Shown: positions 35,367 through 44,065 of the stretch, one piece after another
Layout of the letters: every line of letters begins with the position of its first letter
Numbering within the stretch: position 1 is the stretch's first letter
Assembly: GCA_900109895.1 (NCBI GenBank)
Contig: FOBR01000021.1
Coordinates: 50,263 to 114,262, forward strand
Direction: 5' to 3'
From: a bacterium A37T11
GTDB lineage: Bacteria; Bacteroidota; Bacteroidia; Sphingobacteriales; Sphingobacteriaceae
DNA length: 64,000 bases
Program-made: the position numbers and the translations under genes
Notes under the pieces: generated by a model
Told to the model about the DNA's origin: nothing
Seen by the model: the letters and a program-made list of their open reading frames with translations, nothing else
Database searches by the model: none

Positions 35367-37118
35367 ATGAAGAACAAGAAAGCCATCCCGACCATCTGTA
35401 TGATCCTCAGCAGCTTTTATATCGAAAGCCATGGCCAAATACTTGCTGCTACAGACGGATTAGGCAGGGTGATTCCTCAAAATGGCGAAGTAGGTTTGCC
35501 AAAACCCAACAAACATGTAGCCCTTTTCTATTTTCTTTGGCAAGGTGATGCCAGCTCACCCATTTCAGGCAAAAGGTGGGACCTGCACGAAATGTGGACC
35601 AATACACCAGCCATTTTTAATCATTTTGACGATAAGGGCTGGGGTTCGGAAGCAGGAGCCATCGGCAAATATTATTATTGGGGTCAACCCATATATGGCT
35701 ATTACCATGGAGCAGACTACTGGGTACACCTAAAGAATATGCAGCTGCTTACTGATGCTGGCGTAGACCTATTGGTCTTAGATGCCACCAATAGAATAAC
35801 ATACCCACAACAGGCCGAAGCGCTAATGCAGGCAATTGAGGCCATCAATAAACAAGGCAGGATTGCACCCAAAATAGCCTTTTATACCAATACCCAATCC
35901 GGTGAAACCATGCAGGAACTCTATAACAACTGTTATCGGGAAGGTGCCAAACACCGTCACCCGGATTGTTGGTTTTACCTGGATGGTAAGCCCCTAATTA
36001 TCGGATTGTCTAAAGAAGCGGCAGGCCATGATTACGCCTCATTTTTTACCATCCGTGAATCACAATGGCCCAACGAACCCCAAAAGATCAATGGCTGGCC
36101 ATGGATTGAATTTGTGCGGCCCCAGAAAATATACACAAACAGTGCAGGAGAACCAGAAATAGTCAATGTATCCACTGCACAGCATCCCAACCTGGAAGCC
36201 GCGATGGGCGGATCCGCATTTTTCGGAAAGCCTGGCAATTGGGGGCGCAGTTATCATGACGGCAAACCAGGCAATCCTGAAAAAGATGTGGTATATGGGT
36301 ACAACATTCAGGAACAATGGGACTATGCCTTACAGCAAAACGTGCCATTTATATTTGTAACAGGGTGGAATGAATGGGTGGCCGGCAAATGGCGACGTAA
36401 TAAAGGAGATAAAAATAAACCATTGTTTGTAGACCAAGCAAGCCCTGAGTATAGCCGTGATCTGGAACCCACCCTAACTGCCGGGCTGGAAGATCATTAT
36501 TACATGCAGTTAGTTAGTAACATCCGCAAATACAAAGGTATCGAACCTCTGCCAACACTAAGTCCAAGTAAAACCATCCGGACCTGGTCAGATTGGGAAA
36601 GCGTATACCCGGTATATAACGATTATACCGGCGACGTAATAGAACGCCATTACCGCGGCGCACCCACTGATCCTCCCATTGTATACAACAATACAACGGG
36701 GCGTAACGATTTCAGTTTGCTCAAAGTAGCTGAAGATGGAAAACAAGTCTACTTTTATGCCGAAACCGTCTCAGACATCACCCCTAATAGTGGCAGTAAT
36801 TGGATGACATTGTGGATCGATGCGGACCGTTTGCAAAAAACAGGATGGCATGGATACGACTACCGCGTCATTGCAGGGAACCAATTGCAACACTACACCA
36901 AAAACCAGTGGCAAGCTGTTGGAAAAGTGGCTTATCAAACCTCTGGCAACCACCTGATGCTCAGTATTCCGCGCAAAAATCTTTACTTACCAGCCAAAAA
37001 AATAAATCTGGAATTTAAATGGACAGATAACATGCAGGATGCCACCCCCCTTGATTGGTATGTAAACGGTGATGCCGCACCCGGAGCAAGATTTAACTTT
37101 GTAGCCATTCAAAAATAA
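35367..37118 (+). CDS. GH99-like hydrolase with CBM9-like domain (first of tandem pair)
   Basis: The 583-residue protein has a weak N-terminal signal. The catalytic-type barrel (residues ~45-390) contains VALFYFLWQGD, YYYWGQPIYGYYHG, MQLLTDAGVDLLVLDATN and FVTGWNEWVAGKW, a pattern of the GH71/GH99-like superfamily (YYW...W, D-A-G-V-D, TGWNEW). The C-terminal ~170 residues (TGRNDFSLLKVAEDGKQVYF, NWMTLWIDADR, NLEFKWTDNM) are CBM9/DOMON-like. The paralogue 37129 follows 10 bp later. The substrate is unknown; context suggests a linkage in a rhamnose-rich glycan. Confidence 0.8.
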   Translation: MKNKKAIPTICMILSSFYIESHGQILAATDGLGRVIPQNGEVGLPKPNKHVALFYFLWQGDASSPISGKRWDLHEMWTNTPAIFNHFDDKGWGSEAGAIGKYYYWGQPIYGYYHGADYWVHLKNMQLLTDAGVDLLVLDATNRITYPQQAEALMQAIEAINKQGRIAPKIAFYTNTQSGETMQELYNNCYREGAKHRHPDCWFYLDGKPLIIGLSKEAAGHDYASFFTIRESQWPNEPQKINGWPWIEFVRPQKIYTNSAGEPEIVNVSTAQHPNLEAAMGGSAFFGKPGNWGRSYHDGKPGNPEKDVVYGYNIQEQWDYALQQNVPFIFVTGWNEWVAGKWRRNKGDKNKPLFVDQASPEYSRDLEPTLTAGLEDHYYMQLVSNIRKYKGIEPLPTLSPSKTIRTWSDWESVYPVYNDYTGDVIERHYRGAPTDPPIVYNNTTGRNDFSLLKVAEDGKQVYFYAETVSDITPNSGSNWMTLWIDADRLQKTGWHGYDYRVIAGNQLQHYTKNQWQAVGKVAYQTSGNHLMLSIPRKNLYLPAKKINLEFKWTDNMQDATPLDWYVNGDAAPGARFNFVAIQK

Positions 37119-37128
37119 TTCAGACCCA

Positions 37129-38967
37129 ATGAAAACAGCAAATGTTGTCCGAGCGAAAACAAAACACATCTTATCCCAAATTCTGGGCCTCCTATTGATC
37201 GTTCCTGCCGTTTTGGTGGCCCAAGAGCCCATCGTCAATAGCGATCAATGGTCGGCCACCGATGCCCTCGGCAGAAAAATAACGGAATATCCAGCGGCAG
37301 GCCCACGGAAAAAAGACAAATACATCGCCATGTTCTACTGGACCTGGCATCAGGGTGACGACGATACTACCTATCAAGTCAAAAATAATACAGAGATTAT
37401 TCGTCAATACCCTGAAGCAATGAAAAATTACAACCATCCGGCATGGGGTAGCAAAAAACCGGGATTTTTTTATTGGGAGCAGCCGCTTTTGGGCTATTAC
37501 AAAACCACAGATCCATGGGTATTGCGTAAACATGCAGAAATGCTAGCCGATGCCGGCGTAGATGTCGTGTTTTTTGACTGTACCAATGGCAGCATTACAT
37601 GGAAAGAGTCATATGAGGCACTCATGAAAACCTGGGACCAAGCTCAAAAAGATGGGGTCAATGTGCCTAAAATCGCCTTTATGCTGCCCTTCGGGGCGGT
37701 ACCAAATTCATTAGTCTCTTTGCGCCAGTTATATCATGATGTCTATAAACCAGGTCGCTATAAAAATCTTTGGTTCATTTGGAAAGGAAAACCAGGTATT
37801 ATGGCCTATCCAGATAACTTAACAGACTTGCCAGAAGACCAAACCATCGCCAACTTCTTTACCTTCCGTCCCGGACAACCAGACTACGTTGACGGTCCTA
37901 CACGTGAAAATCAGTGGGGATGGCTGGAAAATTACCCTCAGCACGGATATGTGAAACAAGCTAACAGTGTGTACGAGCAAGTCACCGTAGGAGTATCTCA
38001 AAATGCAAGTCCATCAACCAATGGGCATTGCAGTGCATTTAACCTGCCAGGCTCCCAAAGCAGGAGTTTTAGTCGGCGAAACGGATTTGACCCCAGGCCT
38101 GACGGCTATCTTTATGGGTGGAATTTTCAAGAACAATGGGACAGAGCATTTGAACTGAACCCCGAATTAGTATTTATTACAGGTTGGAACGAATACATTG
38201 CCGGGCAGTGGTTGCCAAAACACGGTTGGACAGGGCAGCCGTTTTCTTTTGTAGACCAATTTGATTGGGACCACAGCCGCGACATCGAACCCAACAAAGG
38301 GTGGGGAGATAAAGGCGACGTTTACTATCTCCAGCTCATTGACAACGTCAGGAAATTTAAAGGCATGCAAGAACCTGAAAAAGCTTCAGCCCCAAAAACC
38401 ATTCATATAGGGAAAGTAAACAATTGGGCAGATGTAAGCCCTTATTACCACCATTACAAAGCCAATATACAACCTCGTGCACACCGAGGCCGGTATAACC
38501 AATACTACACCAATTACACAGGCCGAAATGACATCATCGGAGCCAAAGTAGCCAGAGATGACTCCAACCTCTATTTTTATGTAGAAACCGCAAATAAATT
38601 AAGTCCTAGCACAGACCAAAACTGGATGATGTTATTTATTGACACTGACAGGGATAAATCAACCGGTTGGAACGGATATGATTATGTATTAAACAGAACA
38701 AGCCCTAAAAAAGGAAAAATTATCGTAGAAAAGAATATTGGCGGACGTTGGGAATGGGCATCTGTCGCCCAAGCATCGTTTGCAGTCGTTCAAAACAAAT
38801 TAGAAATATCCATCGATCGGCGTGCACTAAAGCTATTAGGAAAGGACATTAACCTGGAATTTAAATGGAATGACAACATGCAGGAAAACGGAAACATCAT
38901 GGATTTCTATGTCAACGGTGATACAGCACCAGGAGGCCGGTTTAATTTTGTATACCGCAGTAATTGA
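37129..38967 (+). CDS. GH99-like hydrolase with CBM9-like domain (second of tandem pair)
   Basis: The 612-residue protein has a clear signal peptide (QILGLLLIVPAVLVAQEP). It aligns with 35367 through both domains: SATDALGRKI, YIAMFYWTWHQGDDDT, FYWEQPLLGYYKTTDPW, EMLADAGVDVVFFDCTN, FITGWNEYIAGQW, then ENTHE-CBM9-like DDSNLYFYVETANK and NLEFKWNDNM. It differs by a serine/arginine-rich loop SRSFSRRNGF. Both copies keep the conserved aromatic and acidic positions, so both may be active, with different exact substrates. It precedes a TonB receptor gene. Confidence 0.8.
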   Translation: MKTANVVRAKTKHILSQILGLLLIVPAVLVAQEPIVNSDQWSATDALGRKITEYPAAGPRKKDKYIAMFYWTWHQGDDDTTYQVKNNTEIIRQYPEAMKNYNHPAWGSKKPGFFYWEQPLLGYYKTTDPWVLRKHAEMLADAGVDVVFFDCTNGSITWKESYEALMKTWDQAQKDGVNVPKIAFMLPFGAVPNSLVSLRQLYHDVYKPGRYKNLWFIWKGKPGIMAYPDNLTDLPEDQTIANFFTFRPGQPDYVDGPTRENQWGWLENYPQHGYVKQANSVYEQVTVGVSQNASPSTNGHCSAFNLPGSQSRSFSRRNGFDPRPDGYLYGWNFQEQWDRAFELNPELVFITGWNEYIAGQWLPKHGWTGQPFSFVDQFDWDHSRDIEPNKGWGDKGDVYYLQLIDNVRKFKGMQEPEKASAPKTIHIGKVNNWADVSPYYHHYKANIQPRAHRGRYNQYYTNYTGRNDIIGAKVARDDSNLYFYVETANKLSPSTDQNWMMLFIDTDRDKSTGWNGYDYVLNRTSPKKGKIIVEKNIGGRWEWASVAQASFAVVQNKLEISIDRRALKLLGKDINLEFKWNDNMQENGNIMDFYVNGDTAPGGRFNFVYRSN

Positions 38968-38979
38968 AAAAAAGTCAGG

Positions 38980-39010
38980 TTTGCGAAAGCCTTCAATAAG
39001 CTATATTTGC
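38980..39010 (+). promoter_or_regulatory. Bacteroidota promoter (TTTG...TATATTTGC) at the TonB receptor start
   Basis: TTTG at 38980-38983 and TATATTTGC at 39002-39010 are separated by 18 bp, close to the usual -33/-7 arrangement. The receptor ATG is at 39015, only 4 bp beyond the box, so transcription should begin at or near the start codon. Confidence 0.65.
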
Positions 39011-39014
39011 AGTC

Positions 39015-41375
39015 ATGATACAAATACGAACCATCCTGCTACTATTCTTTTTTACCTCTCAAAGCATTATCCTGCTTGCACAAAATACAACCATTAATGG
39101 CCAGGTACTTGACCAGGAAGCACACCCACTACCACGTGTCAGCGTGCGAATACTCAATAGCGACCGATCTACGCAGAGCAATGACCAGGGATATTTTGTG
39201 TTTGAAGGTGTGGCACCTGGCCGCTACATCCTTGAGCTTACTTCGCTAGGGTATTCAACAATCCATCAGCAAATTTTACTTCCAACGGACGGAGGAGTTG
39301 CGCTCAGCATTTCTATGCCTCCGTCATCGCTCCGGTTGGATGAAGCCACCGTTAGCGCCTTGAGGCAGGAAGAAAATCCAAAGCAGGCGCCCGTAAGTTT
39401 GAGTGTAGTCAGTCCCAAACAAATCGCTGACCAGAATATTTGGAACATTCGCGACCTTACTGCGCTAGTGCCCAACCTCAACTTGGCCAATCCAGGCGAT
39501 AACCGCAATGTTTCCTCAATCCGGGGCATCGGTAGCAGCTCTTACACACCCGCCATTGCCACATATGTTGACGGAGTTAACCAATTTAGCTTAGATACAT
39601 ACATTCCGGATTTATACGATATAGCGCGCATCGAAGTTTTGCGCGGACCGCAAGGCACCCTTTATGGCCGAAGCGCGATGGGGGGCGTGATCAATGTGAT
39701 CACCAGGCAGCCAACCAACCAACTGCAAGGGAATATAGAAGCTACAATCGGCAATGAAGGTCAACAGCGCTACCAGCTCAGCCTCCGGGCCCCTCTTGTA
39801 AAAGACAAACTATATCTAGGCGCGGCAGGACTATTCAACAAAACAGAGGGTTATTACACCAACGACTTTAACGGTTCTCATTACGACAAGCAACACCTGG
39901 GCATGGGCAATTATTACCTAAAGTACCTGCCATCAACCTCCTTATCATTTACCCTGAACTATAAGCACGCTGCCAACCGAAACCATGGCGCGTTTCCGTT
40001 AGTTTTTGGCACTGCAGACGCCCTTTCAAATCCCTATCACCTCGATCAAAACGCCATAACCGAGATGGTGGATAATTCCCAAAATGCCTCCCTGGTTGTC
40101 AAATACAGCGGCAAAAAAATAGACTTTACCTCACAAACAGCCTATCAATCTAATCACCGGTATTATAAAGACCCTATTGACGAAGATTTTTCTAGCCTTG
40201 ACGGTCTTAGTTTAATCAACAATTACGGAAACAAATGGAATAATGTACACGTTTGGACAGAAGAATTCAGGTTTTCATCCCCAGCCGCCTCCAATTCCCG
40301 TTTTGGTTGGACACTAGGTAGTTATCTATTTACGCAAAACAATCCTACCAAGCAAGGAACCCATTACGGTGCAGACGCAGGTAATTTAGGTGCCCCTGAC
40401 GTCGATTTTACCACAATCAGCACCAATAAAGCAACTACCCGAGGAGTCGCCTTTTTCGGGCAAGCCAACTACCAAATTGCAGAGGCATTGAAAGTCACTA
40501 CAGGGCTGCGATATGATTACGAATATAATAAATTAACCAACCTTGGTGAGTATGAAAAAGACGAAACAATGTCGGTTACCGAACCCTATAGTGCAGGCAG
40601 TACCCATTACAGTTCCTTTTCCCCAAGTGCCAGTTTGTTATATACACTCAACACCGCAAGCAACGTTTACTTTTCCTATAGTATGGGATTCAGGCCCGGA
40701 GGGCTTACCCAAGTGTCCGGAGAAACAGGCCAGGCATTCCTTCCTTTCAAATCAGAGTATAGCAATAATTACGAGGTAGGCATAAAAAATGAACTATGGG
40801 ATCACCGATTGCGCATCAATCTGGCAGCCTTTCTTTCAGGCATCCGTGATGCCCAAGTGCCCACCCTGGTCCTTCCTGAAGCCATAACCGTCACCAAAAA
40901 CACGGGTAAAATGAACAGTAAAGGTTTAGAGCTCGAAACAGAGGCCAATCCAGCCAAACATGTACGCATCCTTTATTCATTTGGATATACGCACGCTACC
41001 TATAGCGATTACAATACCGCCGGCGAGAACGAAAATGTTCAATTAAAAGGAAACAAGCCCGTTTTTACGCCCGATATTACTTCTATGCTGGCTATCCAGT
41101 ATGAAATATCCATTTCGTCCAGTGTCCTCATTAAAGTGGGCGGGGGGTGGAAAGCCGTAGGAAAACAATATTATGATCTCGCCAACCAGATCAGTCAGGG
41201 TTCTTACCACCTGTTCAATGCCAACCTCGGTGCGGATGTGTGCGGATATGAGCTTACCTTTTGGGGCCAAAATCTGGCTGACAAAACATACATCGACTAT
41301 GCTTACGATTTTGGGGCAGCACATCTGGCAAGGCCAAGGACCTATGGATTGACCGTTAGAAAAACATTTTTATAA
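39015..41375 (+). CDS. TonB-dependent receptor (no SusD partner)
   Basis: The 786-residue outer-membrane protein has a signal peptide ending at LLAQ (23), then a CarboxypepD-regulatory-like domain (NTTINGQVLDQEAHPLPRVS), a plug (SLSVVSPKQIADQNIWNIRD, IRGIGSSSYTPAIATYVDGV, RGPQGTLYGRSAMGGVINVI) and a ~550-residue barrel ending TYGLTVRKTFL. The plug motifs are of the siderophore/oligosaccharide receptor type, not SusC. The start follows an almost leaderless promoter. In this PUL it probably imports a small released product. Confidence 0.92.
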   Translation: MIQIRTILLLFFFTSQSIILLAQNTTINGQVLDQEAHPLPRVSVRILNSDRSTQSNDQGYFVFEGVAPGRYILELTSLGYSTIHQQILLPTDGGVALSISMPPSSLRLDEATVSALRQEENPKQAPVSLSVVSPKQIADQNIWNIRDLTALVPNLNLANPGDNRNVSSIRGIGSSSYTPAIATYVDGVNQFSLDTYIPDLYDIARIEVLRGPQGTLYGRSAMGGVINVITRQPTNQLQGNIEATIGNEGQQRYQLSLRAPLVKDKLYLGAAGLFNKTEGYYTNDFNGSHYDKQHLGMGNYYLKYLPSTSLSFTLNYKHAANRNHGAFPLVFGTADALSNPYHLDQNAITEMVDNSQNASLVVKYSGKKIDFTSQTAYQSNHRYYKDPIDEDFSSLDGLSLINNYGNKWNNVHVWTEEFRFSSPAASNSRFGWTLGSYLFTQNNPTKQGTHYGADAGNLGAPDVDFTTISTNKATTRGVAFFGQANYQIAEALKVTTGLRYDYEYNKLTNLGEYEKDETMSVTEPYSAGSTHYSSFSPSASLLYTLNTASNVYFSYSMGFRPGGLTQVSGETGQAFLPFKSEYSNNYEVGIKNELWDHRLRINLAAFLSGIRDAQVPTLVLPEAITVTKNTGKMNSKGLELETEANPAKHVRILYSFGYTHATYSDYNTAGENENVQLKGNKPVFTPDITSMLAIQYEISISSSVLIKVGGGWKAVGKQYYDLANQISQGSYHLFNANLGADVCGYELTFWGQNLADKTYIDYAYDFGAAHLARPRTYGLTVRKTFL

Positions 41376-41383
41376 ACCACTCT

Positions 41384-42610
41384 ATGAAAAAAACACTTTT
41401 ATTAATATTCGCTTTTGCAGCGATGATTACTCAACAAAGCCATTCAAATCTGCGTGAGGAAGATCCGGGCCAACTAGAACGGGCATATTTGGTTAAAACA
41501 CTAACCCATATTGCAGACCCCGTCCTAGAGTCCTTAAGCCGCAATGAGCTCAAAAAGCGCATGCCCGTCGAGGCGAAAACCGATGACCGACGTAATTTTA
41601 CTTATTTGGAAGCCTTTGGACGGCTGCTTGCCGGTATGGCTCCCTGGCTTGAACTTGGACCCGACCCTAGCCGGGAAGGCCAGCTACGGCAAAAATACAT
41701 TACCTTAGTTCGCCAATGCATCAAAAATGCGACAGACCCCAAAGCAGCCGACTATATGAACTTCAACCAAGGAGGACAAGCATTGGTCGACGCCGCCTTT
41801 TTGGCTCAGGGCTTGTTGCGCGCGCCGACCCAACTGTGGGATCACCTGGAAGAACAGACGAAAAATAACGTGCTGAAAGCCTTCAGTTCAACCCGTGTCA
41901 TTACACCAGGCTATAATAACTGGTTGCTTTTTAGCGCAGAGATTGAAGCAGCCCTCTTAAAATTTGGAGGAAGCTGTGACCGGATGCGTATCGACTATGC
42001 CCTCAGATCCCATAAAAATTGGTATAAAGGCGATGCTATTTATGGCGATGGTCCCCATTTTCACTGGGACTATTATAATAGCTTCGTTATTCAACCCATG
42101 CTGCTCGATGTGACCAACACCCTGGCAAAAGTTCAAAAAAATGCCGCAGACAGTGTGCAGCATTCATTATTCTTAGCAAGAGCCCGCCGATATGCCGAAA
42201 TTCAGGAAAGGCTTATCTCACCTGAAGGCACATACCCACCAATTGGACGATCTTTGGCCTATCGTTTTGGAGCATTTCAGGTTCTCTCACAAATGGCACT
42301 TCAAAAAACACTTCCAAAAAAAGTAAGCCCCCAGCAAGTGAGAGCGGCTTTGTATACGATGATTAAACGTCAAATTGAAGCCCCAAGTACCTTTGATAAA
42401 AACGGATGGTTACAGATTGGCATTTTTGGACATCAGCCAAACGTAGGGGAAACTTACATATCAACCGGGAGCCTGTATCTTTGTTCAGAAGCCTTCCTGT
42501 TTTTAGGACTGCCCAATACCGATGAACTCTGGCAAGGAAAGGATAAAGCCTGGACAGCCAAAAAAGTTTGGGAAGGAGAGGATCTGCAGACAGATCATGC
42601 AGATGACTAA
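41384..42610 (+). CDS. DUF2264 / GH154-type glycoside hydrolase
   Basis: The 408-residue secreted protein (signal LLLIFAFAAMITQQSHS) shows DUF2264 features: FTYLEAFGRLLAGMAPWLEL, FNQGGQALVDAAFLAQGLL, YNNWLLFSAEIEAALLKFG, YGDGPHFHWDYYNSFVIQP and LISPEGTYPPIGRSLAYRFG. The family is now partly classed as GH154, with reported exo-beta-glucuronidase members; the exact activity here is inferred. It is 8 bp after the receptor gene and would act on uronate side groups. Confidence 0.85.
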   Translation: MKKTLLLIFAFAAMITQQSHSNLREEDPGQLERAYLVKTLTHIADPVLESLSRNELKKRMPVEAKTDDRRNFTYLEAFGRLLAGMAPWLELGPDPSREGQLRQKYITLVRQCIKNATDPKAADYMNFNQGGQALVDAAFLAQGLLRAPTQLWDHLEEQTKNNVLKAFSSTRVITPGYNNWLLFSAEIEAALLKFGGSCDRMRIDYALRSHKNWYKGDAIYGDGPHFHWDYYNSFVIQPMLLDVTNTLAKVQKNAADSVQHSLFLARARRYAEIQERLISPEGTYPPIGRSLAYRFGAFQVLSQMALQKTLPKKVSPQQVRAALYTMIKRQIEAPSTFDKNGWLQIGIFGHQPNVGETYISTGSLYLCSEAFLFLGLPNTDELWQGKDKAWTAKKVWEGEDLQTDHADD

Positions 42611-42623
42611 TGAAAAATTTTGC

Positions 42624-42631
42624 TATTTTTG
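42624..42631 (+). promoter_or_regulatory. Possible -7 element upstream of GH105 gene
   Basis: TATTTTTG fits TAnnTTTG and lies 50 bp before the GH105 start in the 70-bp gap. No TTTG is found at the -33 spacing, so support is weak. Confidence 0.25.
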
Positions 42632-42680
42632 AGAGCTAACAAATGACTATAAAACCATTCACCAATTAATAACTCAGCGT

Positions 42681-43820
42681 ATGCGAAATAAAATTAATAT
42701 TAAAAGTGTTCGAACACTCCTCGTCTTAATAGTTCTTTTAGGTTCAAATCAATTCATTTTTGCGCAGACAAATTCAACAATTAACAAAAATGAAGTCCGT
42801 GAGTTGATAAAAAAGGTAGCCAGTTGGCAAATTGACAGCATCAAGCGAAACGGATGGCGTCACCCGGTTCTTGATTGGACCAATGGAGCCCTTTATCCAG
42901 GACTGCTTGCTGCCGCAGAAGCAACCCAAGACGATAACTATGTTCAGTTTATGAAAACCGAGGTAGGGGAGAAGAACCAGTGGCAGTTAAATCATGGCAA
43001 GGAACGATTCCATGCCGATTCTTATTGCGTAGGTGCGCTATACTGTAGCCTATATAAACGGTATAAAAATCCCCAAATGATCGCAGACCTGCAACTACTT
43101 GCCGATACCCTTTTACAAAGACCGCACACAGAATCGCTTGAATGGAAAAATAACATTGGCCTGCGTGAATGGGCCTGGTGTGACGCCTTGTTTATGGGGC
43201 CGCCACCACTTGCGCTTCTGGCTAACGTTACTGGCAAATCTCAATACCTGGATCTGACAGATAAACTTTGGTGGAAAACAACCGACTACCTGTATGACAA
43301 AAAAGAACACCTGTATTTCAGGGACGGATCCTTTCTGAATAAAAAGGAAAAAAATGGAAAAAAAATATTCTGGTCGCGGGGCAATGGATGGGTAATGGGC
43401 GGATTAGTGCGTGTATTGGAAGTTATGCCAGCAAATTACCCAACCCGCAAGCGGTGGATAAAACTTTATAAAGACATGGCCAAGAAAATTGCGAATCTAC
43501 AGCAATCTGATGGTAGCTGGCACGCCAGTTTGCTAGACCCAGCCAGTTACCCCATCAAAGAAACCAGTGGCACCGGCTTTTATACTTATTCACTGGCCTG
43601 GGGCATAAACCATGGCCTGCTTGACACCAAAAAGTACCGTCCAGTTGTTTTAAAAGCTTGGGAAGCACTTGTTAGTTGCGTACATCCTGATGGTAAATTA
43701 GGATTTGTACAACCTATTGGAGCCGCGCCCAACTCGGTTACGGCCAATGATACCGAAGTGTATGGGGTGGGGGCTTTCCTTCTGACTGCCAATGAGGTGT
43801 TGAAAATGAATGCTCTATAG
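42681..43820 (+). CDS. GH105 unsaturated rhamnogalacturonyl hydrolase
   Basis: It removes 4,5-unsaturated uronate from the ends of oligosaccharides made by polysaccharide lyases. The 379-residue protein has a signal peptide (ending FIFAQ) and the six-hairpin fold. Visible family marks are AWCDALFMGPP (D168, catalytic-type), FWSRGNGWVMGGLVRVLE, LQQSDGSWHASLLDP and SSGTGFYTYSLAWGIN. Its presence implies that a lyase acts on the same glycan, although no lyase gene is in the window. Confidence 0.92.
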   Translation: MRNKINIKSVRTLLVLIVLLGSNQFIFAQTNSTINKNEVRELIKKVASWQIDSIKRNGWRHPVLDWTNGALYPGLLAAAEATQDDNYVQFMKTEVGEKNQWQLNHGKERFHADSYCVGALYCSLYKRYKNPQMIADLQLLADTLLQRPHTESLEWKNNIGLREWAWCDALFMGPPPLALLANVTGKSQYLDLTDKLWWKTTDYLYDKKEHLYFRDGSFLNKKEKNGKKIFWSRGNGWVMGGLVRVLEVMPANYPTRKRWIKLYKDMAKKIANLQQSDGSWHASLLDPASYPIKETSGTGFYTYSLAWGINHGLLDTKKYRPVVLKAWEALVSCVHPDGKLGFVQPIGAAPNSVTANDTEVYGVGAFLLTANEVLKMNAL

Positions 43821-44035
43821 TGTATTTATATTTAATATCTTAACCTGTGCTTCGGAACATGTTCAAGCAATGCCTGGATACCCGAATGGGCTGGCAATAT
43901 TAAAGTCGGTTTCAAACTGCGTTTATATCCTGTAGAGACCATCTGGCGTAACTTGGGATACCTAACCAATGTAACGGCCTTTTGAGGATTGCGATGAAAC
44001 TTTATCAGGACGGTACATGATGAATACTCGAAAAA
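43821..44035 (+). other. Gap with possible relic coding sequence
   Basis: No intact gene. One plus-strand frame (about 43872-43983) reads AWIPEWAGNIKVGFKLRLYP followed by VETIWRNLGYLTNVTAF, then stops. It has the composition of a real protein but no start. It may be a remnant of a deleted gene. Confidence 0.3.
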
Positions 44036-44065
44036 TTGTATTTAGCATTGTATGATAAACTAAAT

